A DNA stretch of 43,782 nucleotides from NCBI GenBank assembly GCA_022509005.1, contig JAFLUC010000012.1, positions 1 to 43,782 on the forward strand, written 5' to 3'. This DNA comes from Oscillospiraceae bacterium (GTDB lineage: Bacteria > Bacillota > Clostridia > UBA1381). Below, piece after piece: positions 32,861 to 40,293 of this stretch; the stretch's first letter is position 1; every line of letters begins with the position of its first letter. The position numbers were made by a program, and so were the translations under genes. The notes beneath the pieces were generated by a model. The model ran no database searches. It saw only the letters and a program-made list of their open reading frames with translations, and was not told where the DNA came from.

Positions 32861-34234
32861 ATGAAAACAAAATCAGTATATATATGCAGCGAATGCGGTT
32901 ACCGTTCTCCTAAATGGCTCGGTAAATGTCCCGGCTGCAGCAGCTGGAACACATTGGTTGAAACACTTGATACTTCATCAAAGCAATCGGCCGCTTCAAG
33001 ACCGTCGGCTTCGATACAAAGCTCGCTTAACCGACCTCAGCAGATAAGCGAGATCAAGCGCGGACATGAATCACGCTTTTCAACCGGTATCCGCGAGCTT
33101 GACAGAGTTCTAGGCGGCGGAGTCGTTAACGGCGAGCTTATCCTTGTCGGCGGCGATCCCGGCATAGGCAAATCAACACTGCTTTTGCAGATATGTGAAA
33201 ACGCCGGTAAAACAAAAAAAATCCTGTATGTATCGGGCGAGGAATCGGCGGCGCAGATCAAGATCCGCGCCGAAAGACTGCACGTAAACACAGAAAATCT
33301 TTATCTGCTTTCAGAAACGGATGTTGAAACGATTCTTGAAAATATAACCGATACAAAGCCCGATATAGTCATCATAGACTCGATCCAGACAATGCATATT
33401 GAAGGTATCCAGTCCGCCTCAGGCAGCGTGCCGCAGGTGAGGGAAACCACAAACGCGCTTATGCGAGCGGCAAAATCAATGGGAATCTCAATGTTCATTG
33501 TAGGGCATGTTACAAAGGACGGTTCACTTGCCGGTCCTAGAGTGCTCGAACATATGGTTGACTGCGTTCTCTATTTTGAAGGTGACAGACAGCTTTCGTT
33601 CCGCATATTAAGAGCGGTCAAGAATCGTTTCGGCTCGACAAACGAAATAGGTGTATTCGAAATGCGCGACATAGGTCTTGTTGAGGTTGAAAATCCGTCA
33701 CAAATGCTTCTTGACGGCAGACCGGATGATATTTCCGGAAGCGCTATAATCTGCGCAATGGAGGGTACACGCGGAATACTTGCCGAGGTTCAGGCGCTTG
33801 TAACGCCGACAGGCTTCGGAAATCCACGTCGAATGAGCGCCGGAATTGATTTGAACCGCATTTTTCTGCTCGTTGCTGTTTTGGAAAAGCGTGCGAGAAT
33901 GAATCTATCAAACTCGGATATTTATATAAATGTTGCGGGTGGACTGAGGATTGATGAAACCGCTGCCGATCTCGGAATATGCGCCGCAATCGCTGCCAGC
34001 CGCGCGGATGTCGTTATTCCTCCGGATATGCTGTTTATCGGAGAGGTGGGGCTTGGCGGCGAACTGAGAGCCGTTTCGCAGCTTGAAAAGCGGCTTACGG
34101 AGGCGGCAAATTTAGGCTTTAAAACAGCTGTTACACCTAAACAATCAATGCGCGGTATCAGGATACCGGACGGAATCCGTGTTTACGGAGTCAGAACAAT
34201 AAGTGAAGCTATAGCTATGTTCAGAAAGGGTTGA
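32861..34234 (+). CDS. radA: DNA repair protein RadA (Sms)
   Basis: A 457-residue RecA-like, Lon-related protein that drives branch migration during homologous recombination and repair. Its zinc finger uses C9, C12, C23 and C26. Walker A GGDPGIGKST lies at 97-106, KNRFG at 253-257, and a Lon-protease-like C-terminal domain follows. Full length for the family. Ribosome binding site ACGGAG precedes the ATG. The DUF6062 gene follows at once, so the two probably share a transcript. Confidence 0.96.
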   Translation: MKTKSVYICSECGYRSPKWLGKCPGCSSWNTLVETLDTSSKQSAASRPSASIQSSLNRPQQISEIKRGHESRFSTGIRELDRVLGGGVVNGELILVGGDPGIGKSTLLLQICENAGKTKKILYVSGEESAAQIKIRAERLHVNTENLYLLSETDVETILENITDTKPDIVIIDSIQTMHIEGIQSASGSVPQVRETTNALMRAAKSMGISMFIVGHVTKDGSLAGPRVLEHMVDCVLYFEGDRQLSFRILRAVKNRFGSTNEIGVFEMRDIGLVEVENPSQMLLDGRPDDISGSAIICAMEGTRGILAEVQALVTPTGFGNPRRMSAGIDLNRIFLLVAVLEKRARMNLSNSDIYINVAGGLRIDETAADLGICAAIAASRADVVIPPDMLFIGEVGLGGELRAVSQLEKRLTEAANLGFKTAVTPKQSMRGIRIPDGIRVYGVRTISEAIAMFRKG

Positions 34235-34239
34235 TAAAA

Positions 34240-34995
34240 ATGAAAGAACAAATTTACACTATACCGGTCAACGAGGCATATGACAGGGACGATGAATGTC
34301 CGCTCTGCGAGCTTGAAAAGAAGCTTGAATATGACGCTGTAAAATACGCGCTCGGTGCCGCGATGATGGAACCTGATTTCAGAATTGAATCAAACGAAAA
34401 GGGCTACTGCAATCATCATTTTTCACAGATGTTTGCAGCCAAAAACAAGCTCCCTCTTGCGCTTGTTCTCGAAACGCATCTCGGTGAATTGAGGAAAAAG
34501 ATCGGAGGACTTGAAAAGACCGCAAAATCCCTTGAGGCAGAAAAGGGCGGATTATTTAAAAAGAACGGTGCGGATAAGGCTATTGCCGAGATCTCAGAAA
34601 TACTCGGCAAAACAGAAAAAACTTGTATGGTATGCGAAAAGGTCAACCACACAATGGAACGCTATATTGATGTTCTTCTTTATATGTGGGTAAATGATGA
34701 TAAATTCAAAGAAAAATTCAATCGTTCAAGAGGCGTGTGCCTGAAGCATTTCAAATCCCTCGCCGAAGCAGCCCCGAAAAGCATAAAGGGCGAATCAGGA
34801 AAATTTATCGGTACGCTTATCAATAAGGAAATAAAAGAGCTTAACCGCATCCAGGAGGATATACATAAATTTACGCTCAAATTTGATTATCGCAACCGAG
34901 ATATGGAACTTGGCGAAGCGGTTAACGCGCCGATAAGGACAATAGAAAAGATTTCCGGTTATATAACACCGTATGAGGATAATGAACAGGGATAA
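34240..34995 (+). CDS. DUF6062 family Cys/His-rich protein
   Basis: A 251-residue soluble protein of unknown function. Four cysteine or Cys/His groups are evenly spread: CPLC at 20-23, GYCNHH at 56-60, CMVC at 129-132 and GVCLKHF at 166-171. The pattern CxxC then CxxHF occurs twice, which suggests an internal duplication and metal or Fe-S binding. A helical Lys/Glu-rich stretch (85-125) links the halves. ATG 34240 has AAAGGG 9 nt upstream. It follows radA by 5 nt, so it is in the same operon, but no functional link to repair is established. Confidence 0.75.
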   Translation: MKEQIYTIPVNEAYDRDDECPLCELEKKLEYDAVKYALGAAMMEPDFRIESNEKGYCNHHFSQMFAAKNKLPLALVLETHLGELRKKIGGLEKTAKSLEAEKGGLFKKNGADKAIAEISEILGKTEKTCMVCEKVNHTMERYIDVLLYMWVNDDKFKEKFNRSRGVCLKHFKSLAEAAPKSIKGESGKFIGTLINKEIKELNRIQEDIHKFTLKFDYRNRDMELGEAVNAPIRTIEKISGYITPYEDNEQG

Positions 34996-34997
34996 AG

Positions 34998-35029
34998 AAA
35001 AATACAGCCGCGGATACGGCTGTATTTTT
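34998..35029. terminator. Bidirectional terminator between the DUF6062 gene and jag
   Basis: AAAAATACAGCCG (34998-35010) pairs with CGGCTGTATTTTT (35017-35029) over 13 bp around a 6-nt loop, between convergent genes. Confidence 0.85.
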
Positions 35030-35032
35030 TCA

Positions 35033-35971
35033 TCAATCCTTTGAATGCGCTGCAAGATACTCCTCGAAGTTCTTGTACTCCGCTTTGTGCTGCTGCGGCT
35101 TGAAATCTGCCTTATAGGTAGCAGCAGGCTCTGTTGAAGCAGGCTTTTCAGCATTGCTGTATGATTTATATCCGCCCGCTGAATTTCTATGATCATTTCT
35201 GCCCTTGTATCTGTTTCTTCTGCCATACGGCTTCGGATTCTTCGGAGCAATTACTACCTTTCTGTATGGCTCCTGGCCTACCGAGAAGGTCGTAACCTCT
35301 TCATTATCCTGAAGATTTGAATGAATTATGCGTCTCTCATACGGGTTCATCGGTTCGAGCGCAAACTTCTTGCCTGTCTTTGCTACCTTCTGAGCAAGTC
35401 TTTCTGACAGCTTGATAAGCGCCTCTGAACGCTTTGCACGATAATTTTCCGTATCAATTGAAACCTTGATATAATCCTCTGAATTCTGATTTACAACAAG
35501 CGATGTGAGATACTGTATACTGTCAAGCGTGTCGCCGCGCTTACCTATAACAATACCCATATTCTCACCCTCGAGATTAACATTTACAGTCTCGCCGTCA
35601 AAGGATGCTGTGATTTCCACCTCAAGACCCATCGCCGAAAGAATATCATTTATAAAGTTCTTTGCATTTTCCTCCGGTTTTTCTGAGTCGTAAACCCTGC
35701 TGACCTCTTTCGGTGCATCCGCTTTCGCTTCCTGAGCGGACTCTTCTGCCGCCTCTGTAGCAGCCGGAACTGCGCCTTTTACTGATACCTTTACGATGGC
35801 TTCCTTTGAACCTAAGCCAAGAAAGCCCTTTGAAGCCTCCTGAATAATTTCAATTTCAGCTTCTTCTCTCTTAATACCCAGCTCATTAAGAGCCTCTTCT
35901 ATCGCTTCATCTACGCTTTTTGCTCTTTTTTCTATGCTGGTTATTGTGTTTGGATTCGGGAACTTTGACAA
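35033..35971 (-). CDS. jag: RNA-binding protein Jag/KhpB
   Basis: A 312-residue protein with the standard Jag layout: Jag-N domain (about 11-65), a variable Ala/Glu linker, KH domain with GKRGDTLD at 143-150, and R3H domain with NPYERRIIH at 209-217. A basic, Tyr/Asn-rich tail of about 70 residues is longer than usual. KhpB partners KhpA to bind RNA in Gram-positive bacteria. The only possible start is TTG at 35971, 65 nt inside yidC, with GGGGAGGG 5 nt upstream. It is last in rpmH-rnpA-yidD-yidC-jag. Confidence 0.93.
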   Translation of the reverse strand: MSKFPNPNTITSIEKRAKSVDEAIEEALNELGIKREEAEIEIIQEASKGFLGLGSKEAIVKVSVKGAVPAATEAAEESAQEAKADAPKEVSRVYDSEKPEENAKNFINDILSAMGLEVEITASFDGETVNVNLEGENMGIVIGKRGDTLDSIQYLTSLVVNQNSEDYIKVSIDTENYRAKRSEALIKLSERLAQKVAKTGKKFALEPMNPYERRIIHSNLQDNEEVTTFSVGQEPYRKVVIAPKNPKPYGRRNRYKGRNDHRNSAGGYKSYSNAEKPASTEPAATYKADFKPQQHKAEYKNFEEYLAAHSKD

Positions 35972-36896
35972 CTAAGCCCTCCCCTTTCTTTTCTAAATAA
36001 CTGTTTAATAAAATTTGCTGCGCTATCTGAACAACTCCGCTTGCGATCCAGTAAAGACCGAGACCTGCCGGGAGAATAAGCGCGAAATAGCCTGTCATTG
36101 CAGGCATCATCCACATCATTGCCTTGCTCATTGATTTTGCCTGGTCATTGCCCTGATTCTTATCCTGACCTGACTGTCTCATTGAGATCTTGCTTTGAAG
36201 AATCGATGACAGAACTGCAAGAATCGGAATGATGAGCAAAAGAACAACGCTTAAATTTGCCGCTATGTTACCCAAATGGCTGAATGCCTCCATCGGGTTC
36301 TTTGATAAATCAAGACCCAGGAAATTGAAATCTATATGCCATTCCGGCATACTGTTAGTTTTAACTGCCCAGTTTGAAATATCGATCTGGTCATACTTTA
36401 TAAGATTCTTAGTTACCGCTCCGTCTGAGAGGTACTGAGAAGCTGTTTTGCTTAATACATTTCCCGCGCCGGTGAACTTGTTCATAAGCCATGTTACCTT
36501 GTCGATATAGACAGAATCTCCGAACTTATCGTACGGGATCTGATTAAGCATATAAGTAATAGGCGTTCTGATAACCTGATATAAGGCTATGAGAATCGGC
36601 ATCTGTATAAGCAGCGGCAGACAGCCGCCCGACATGCTTACGCCGTTCTCTCTGTAGACCTTCATCATCTCCTGTTGGAGTTTCGTCTGGTCATTAGCAT
36701 ACTTTTTCTGCAGCTCGGCTATGATCGGCTGGATCTGCTGCTGCTTTTTCATAGCTCTCTGCGATTTTATGTTTAGCGGAAGCAATAATGCCTTTATTAC
36801 GATAGTAAACAGTATAATCGCAAGACCATAGTTATGAACAATATCATAAATTAACTTTATGACCCATCCAAGCGCTAAGACGATATAATGCCACAT
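35907..36896 (-). CDS. yidC: Membrane protein insertase YidC/OxaA (SpoIIIJ-like)
   Basis: A 329-residue Gram-positive YidC/Oxa1 insertase without the large periplasmic domain of proteobacterial YidC. Core features are the IKALLLPLNIKSQRAMKK coiled hairpin, GGCLPLLIQMPILIALY, and a polar positively charged C-tail (HRKKSKKRR). It has no lipobox Cys at the N-terminus, unlike B. subtilis SpoIIIJ. It inserts membrane proteins; in Bacillus the paralogue SpoIIIJ is needed for SpoIIIA-SpoIIQ channel function, encoded 8 kb away here. Its 3' end overlaps jag by 65 nt. Confidence 0.95.
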   Translation of the reverse strand: MWHYIVLALGWVIKLIYDIVHNYGLAIILFTIVIKALLLPLNIKSQRAMKKQQQIQPIIAELQKKYANDQTKLQQEMMKVYRENGVSMSGGCLPLLIQMPILIALYQVIRTPITYMLNQIPYDKFGDSVYIDKVTWLMNKFTGAGNVLSKTASQYLSDGAVTKNLIKYDQIDISNWAVKTNSMPEWHIDFNFLGLDLSKNPMEAFSHLGNIAANLSVVLLLIIPILAVLSSILQSKISMRQSGQDKNQGNDQAKSMSKAMMWMMPAMTGYFALILPAGLGLYWIASGVVQIAQQILLNSYLEKKGEGLVVKVPESKHNNQHRKKSKKRR

Positions 36897-36919
36897 ATGG
36901 TTTCCTTTCCGATGCGAGT

Positions 36920-37141
36920 TTACGGTACCGGATCATACCCGTGTCCGCCGAGCGGTCTGCATCTCAGAATTCTTCTGAACGCAAGCCATCCGCCCTTTAA
37001 CGCACCATATTTTTCTACCGCTTCAAGCGCATACTGCGAGCAGGTCGGAATGAACCGGCAGCAGCTTCCGCCCTTTAGCGGTGATATCTGGTGTCTGTAA
37101 AATTTAATCAATAGAATCAATATTTTCTTTATCATTTTCAT
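36920..37141 (-). CDS. yidD: Membrane protein insertion efficiency factor YidD
   Basis: A 73-residue membrane-associated protein with the conserved [20 protein letters not shown] and HGYDPVP end. ATG 37141 has GGGAGG 5 nt upstream; a longer frame from 37162 is less likely. It overlaps the end of rnpA by 38 nt, as often seen in this cluster. Confidence 0.94.
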   Translation of the reverse strand: MKMIKKILILLIKFYRHQISPLKGGSCCRFIPTCSQYALEAVEKYGALKGGWLAFRRILRCRPLGGHGYDPVP

Positions 37142-37481
37142 CTTTACCTCCCAGCAAACCAAGTGTTGAAAGCACGTATTTCATATCACGTGAGATCTGG
37201 GAATAATTTTTACCGGCAGCTCTGTTTCTCGCCACAATTATCATATCAGAAAAGCCAATGAGCCTGTCCTCAAGAAGTCTGTAGCTTTCACGCATAAGAC
37301 GCTTTGCGCGGTTGCGCATAACAGCGTTGCCTAAATGCTTGCTTACCGTAAAGCCAACTCTGTTGCAGCCACGCTTATTCGGCTGCCTGTACACTACAAC
37401 AAAGCCTCCGGCAGCGGACTCTCCACACGCATACAGCCTGCGGAAATCCTTGTTTAATTTAATTGTACGAGTATTTTTCAA
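37104..37481 (-). CDS. rnpA: Ribonuclease P protein component
   Basis: A 125-residue basic protein that assists the RNase P RNA in tRNA 5' processing. It has the N-terminal [32 protein letters not shown] (the RNR signature) and the typical length. It follows rpmH after a hairpin-containing 86-nt gap, so part of its expression depends on read-through from the rpmH promoter. Confidence 0.95.
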   Translation of the reverse strand: MKNTRTIKLNKDFRRLYACGESAAGGFVVVYRQPNKRGCNRVGFTVSKHLGNAVMRNRAKRLMRESYRLLEDRLIGFSDMIIVARNRAAGKNYSQISRDMKYVLSTLGLLGGKDENDKENIDSID

Positions 37482-37502
37482 AATCCAAACACTCCTTATT
37501 TA

Positions 37503-37553
37503 CGGAAAAAAGAGCAGCCCGCAGCACTGATATGCCGCCTTGGATTGCTCTTT
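37503..37553 (-). terminator. Hairpin terminator/attenuator between rpmH and rnpA
   Basis: On the minus strand AAAGAGCA (37553-37546) pairs with TGCTCTTT (37516-37509), closing a 45-nt structure with an inner GCGGCA/TGCTGC stem and followed by a T-run. It should limit read-through from rpmH into rnpA. Confidence 0.6.
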
Positions 37554-37567
37554 AATATCCGTTTAAA

Positions 37568-37711
37568 TTACTTCTCTGAAGTTGTAAGGATCTTTCTGCC
37601 CTTAGCTCTTCTTGATGCAAGAACCTTTCTGCCTGACTTAGTAGCCATTCTTGCTCTGAAGCCGTGAACCTTTACTCTCTGACGCTTCTTCGGCTGAAAT
37701 GTCATTTTCAT
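37568..37711 (-). CDS. rpmH: 50S ribosomal protein L34
   Basis: A 47-residue, highly basic L34 ([20 protein letters not shown] onward). ATG 37711 is chosen because AGGAGGT lies 9 nt upstream; the frame to 37768 is leader. It is preceded by a consensus promoter. dnaA, which usually sits divergently beside rpmH, is absent; the upstream neighbours are zinc-ribbon membrane protein genes. Confidence 0.97.
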   Translation of the reverse strand: MKMTFQPKKRQRVKVHGFRARMATKSGRKVLASRRAKGRKILTTSEK

Positions 37712-37788
37712 ACTATATACACCTCCTATAATAGTCACACAGTCCCGATTGACTGTATTCATTTCCAATGTAATTAGACACCGTTTCT

Positions 37789-37817
37789 ATTATATCGGGC
37801 AAAAGCTGATTTGTCAA
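37789..37817 (-). promoter_or_regulatory. Consensus sigma-A promoter of rpmH
   Basis: On the minus strand TTGACA (37817-37812) and TATAAT (37794-37789) have a 17-nt spacer. A small AGCT-based hairpin (about 37801-37823) that could end the upstream YARHG gene overlaps the -35. Confidence 0.8.
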
Positions 37818-37842
37818 GCTTTTTTTTATTTTTTTTGAGTTT

Positions 37843-38697
37843 TTATCTCCAGCCTTTAGCTTCTTCATAGTCCATGATAGTCTGTCGGTTTGACTTCTCA
37901 ATACTATTGAACCGTGACAGTGCAACATCCTGCGAGCTTGTATCGCCATGATACCACGGCTTGCTTTCGAAATATCGTCTGAATTCGTCTGTTGTGAAAA
38001 TATATCCGTGGCGCGCATACATTTCATTAAGTATCAGCCGTATCTCATCCTTTGAATAGCCGTCAAGCTCTGAAGTTGTTATATACTTGCTGTCAGATTC
38101 ATAAAGATATTCGCTTTCCGGTTCCTCTGTCGGGGCTTCCGTTCTGACAGGCTTTTCATCGTCTGACAGATCATCATCCTTCGAAGCCTTAGAATCTTTA
38201 CTCTTCGCACTCTTATCAGAATCACCTTTTACCGTTTCTGTTGCCGCAGGCTCGCTATTTATTCCAAGCATATCTGAAATATCATCCCATTTCCAGATTG
38301 CTATAGCCGCAGCTGCTGCAACCACAACAGTGACTATTATGATGATAATAAGCGCCGTTTTACTTTTCTTTTCAGGTTTAATCGGCGGCTGCATATTATA
38401 GCCGTTGTTATAATTATTATAACCATTGTTGTATGTATTGTTATTATCATATATAACACCGTCACCGTAGCCACCGGAGACGTATTCCGGTGCACCTGAG
38501 ACGCTGTTGCCGTTCACAGGTGCGCCGCATTCGGGGCAGAATGTATCCTCAGGGAATATTTCTGTTCCGCACTGTGCGCAATAAACCCCATCTGTTACGG
38601 AATCTGTTGCCGCAGGCTCCGGCGTAATTTCCATGCCGCAATTTGCGCAGAACACAGCCCCATTCTCTACAGGTGATCCGCAGTATTTACAATTCAT
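37843..38697 (-). CDS. Double zinc-ribbon membrane protein with YARHG domain
   Basis: A 284-residue protein. Two zinc ribbons use C3/C6/C17/C20 and C40/C43/C54/C57. A Gly/Asn/Tyr-rich linker, one transmembrane helix (about 114-135), a charged Lys/Ser/Asp/Glu-rich extracytoplasmic stretch and a YARHG domain (MYARHGYIFTTDEF near 226-239) follow. YARHG domains are found outside the membrane in many Gram-positive proteins, with unproven binding roles. It shares the zinc-ribbon plus single-helix layout of the three genes upstream and probably belongs to the same system. No partner of known function is adjacent. Confidence 0.82.
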   Translation of the reverse strand: MNCKYCGSPVENGAVFCANCGMEITPEPAATDSVTDGVYCAQCGTEIFPEDTFCPECGAPVNGNSVSGAPEYVSGGYGDGVIYDNNNTYNNGYNNYNNGYNMQPPIKPEKKSKTALIIIIIVTVVVAAAAAIAIWKWDDISDMLGINSEPAATETVKGDSDKSAKSKDSKASKDDDLSDDEKPVRTEAPTEEPESEYLYESDSKYITTSELDGYSKDEIRLILNEMYARHGYIFTTDEFRRYFESKPWYHGDTSSQDVALSRFNSIEKSNRQTIMDYEEAKGWR

Positions 38698-38735
38698 TTA
38701 TATGTCACATCCTTTTGCTTACAGTATTGAAAATA

Positions 38736-39542
38736 TCAAAAATCTAGTATATACCATTTTCCATCGGATTTATAGAATATCATATCCTCAGGGTAGCTTT
38801 CTTGTTCTCCGTCTGCTTTAAATGAAAGATCTATTTCTCTAACTTCAACCTCTGAAACATTTATATCATATTCCTCCTCTATCTCCTCCTTGATATCATC
38901 AAGGTCGTCTGCATCATAATAATCCTCTGACTTCCCTTTTACCTTTATTTTGACGTTTGAAATATTTTCATCTTCACTCGGTAAATCTCCATAGTAGTAT
39001 GCAATCTCTTTAGTAGTCATGTATTCTGACTTTTTAAGCTTGTCAGCTGCCTCTTTAGGCATTATTGCATCAACTACCATCTGCATATTATTGGTATTAA
39101 TACCATTCGCATACTTATCCGCCGCTTGCTGCTGTGTTTGACCTTCTGTAGCTGAAGATTTGCCGAATACTACTATTAAGACAATCACAAGGGCAATAGC
39201 CGCAGCTATTCCGCCAGCTATCCCTATCAATGCCGCCTTATTCTTCTTTTTCGGCATCGGCGGCATTCCGTATGGCTGACCGAAGCCGCCGTTCTGCAGT
39301 TGATTAAATCCGTTGTTTTGCGGCGGTACCTGACTGAAGCCGTCATTCTGTACCTGGTTAAATCCATTGTTTTGTGGTCAAGTCTGACCGAATCCACCAT
39401 TCTGCGACTGATTAAATCCATTGTTTTGCGGCCGAGTCTGCCCGAAGCCGCTGTTCTGTGGCTGTTGATTTAACGGTGCGCCGCAAGTTGAACAAACTTT
39501 AGCACCATCAGAATTATTGTTTCCGCATTTTGTGCAAATCAT
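38736..39542 (-). pseudogene. Zinc-ribbon membrane protein, paralogue A, interrupted by in-frame TGA
   Basis: Read from ATG 39542 (AAGGAG upstream), the frame gives a zinc ribbon MICTKCGNNN ... CSTCGAPL and a Gln/Asn/Gly/Phe-rich linker. It meets TGA at 39378-39380 in the middle of the repeats, then stays open through the rest of the linker, a transmembrane helix (GGIAAAIALVIVLIVVF) and a C-terminal extracytoplasmic domain ending DGKWYILDF. The matching repeat upstream encodes Arg-Pro-Gln-Asn at the same place. The remaining 176-residue part begins at ATG 39266 and could still be made alone, without the zinc ribbon. Alternatives are read-through or a sequencing error. Paralogues lie at 39704 and 40294. 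Confidence 0.7.
39282..39443 (-). repeat. 54-bp tandem repeats in paralogue A linker
   Basis: Three units with an exact 54-bp period, starting at 39282, 39336 and 39390, encode 18-residue Gln/Asn/Gly/Phe repeats (PQNNGFNQxQNxGF). The TGA stop lies inside the middle unit. Confidence 0.8.
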
Positions 39543-39620
39543 ATTTGTATTCTCCTTGTTTTTCTTATTCGACTTTTATTTGTGCTACTTTCTCTCACAA
39601 CATTACAATAAATAGCATTG

Positions 39621-39644
39621 AAGGAAAACCTTGCGGTTTTCCTT
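39621..39644 (-). terminator. Hairpin downstream of paralogue B
   Basis: AAGGAAAACC (39621-39630) pairs perfectly with GGTTTTCCTT (39635-39644) around TTGC. It lies 60 nt after the stop of the gene ending at 39704. No clear T-run follows on the minus strand. Confidence 0.5.
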
Positions 39645-39703
39645 CCTTTACTAATATGTAACATCATTTAGTTGTTAAAAGCCGGAATATTATTAAAATA
39701 GCA

Positions 39704-40231
39704 TTACATATCACTAGGTATTATATACCATTTTCCGTCTGCCTTATAGAATATCGCATCTCCGGTCGCAGTGTCCGTGCTTCCATAAGCTGTAGCTGTC
39801 ATCTCTATTTCTCTCATTTCAACATCTGAAACACTTACACCCAGATTTTCCTCCGCATTTTCCTTGAATGATTCAACATCATCTTTATCAATATCCTGCT
39901 TTTCCTTTACTGTTATTTTGCAGTTTGAAACGCCTTCAAAGCTGCCTGCTCCGTACATGCTTGCAATGCTGCTCAGACTCATACCTGATTCATCTTCAAG
40001 CTTTTTAATTGCCTTGTCAGGGAGCATTGCCTTCATCACCTTCTCCATATTACCGGAGTTTATAGCTTGCGCAAGCGAATCTGCCGCCTGCTGCTGTGAT
40101 GATCCTGTTGATCCTTTTGATCCTTTTGTTGATGAACATCCGCCGAACGCAACCATTAAAACAATCACAAGAGCAGCTGCTGCAACTCTTTTTATTAATG
40201 CAGCCATATTCTTCTTTTTTGTACAAATCAT
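39704..40231 (-). CDS. Zinc-ribbon family paralogue B, deleted N-terminus, lipoprotein-like
   Basis: A 175-residue protein. MICTK, the first five residues of the paralogues' zinc ribbon, is joined directly to KKNMAALI, which in paralogue A is the start of the transmembrane helix. The zinc ribbon and repeat linker have been deleted. The helix now follows a short basic N-terminus and ends VAFGGCSS, where the paralogue has VVFGKSS, so it resembles a lipoprotein signal with Cys32 as the lipid site (Phe at -3 is unusual). The C-terminal domain (QQQAADSLAQAINSGNM onward, ending GKWYIIPSDM) is well conserved with its neighbours. GGAG ribosome binding site is intact. Function unknown. Confidence 0.75.
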   Translation of the reverse strand: MICTKKKNMAALIKRVAAAALVIVLMVAFGGCSSTKGSKGSTGSSQQQAADSLAQAINSGNMEKVMKAMLPDKAIKKLEDESGMSLSSIASMYGAGSFEGVSNCKITVKEKQDIDKDDVESFKENAEENLGVSVSDVEMREIEMTATAYGSTDTATGDAIFYKADGKWYIIPSDM

Positions 40232-40293
40232 AATTTACATTCTCCTTTTCTATTACACTATTATTATTAATTCGGTATAATATACCAATTTAT

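Noticed and set aside
39227..39421. Arg-rich 64-residue open frame on the minus strand
   Set aside because: It is a frame shadow of the repeats in zinc-ribbon paralogue A, with no start signal.
40269..40290. Palindrome GGTATATTATACC upstream of paralogue B as an operator
   Set aside because: It is short, A/T-dominated and next to a possible -10 sequence; chance is a sufficient explanation.
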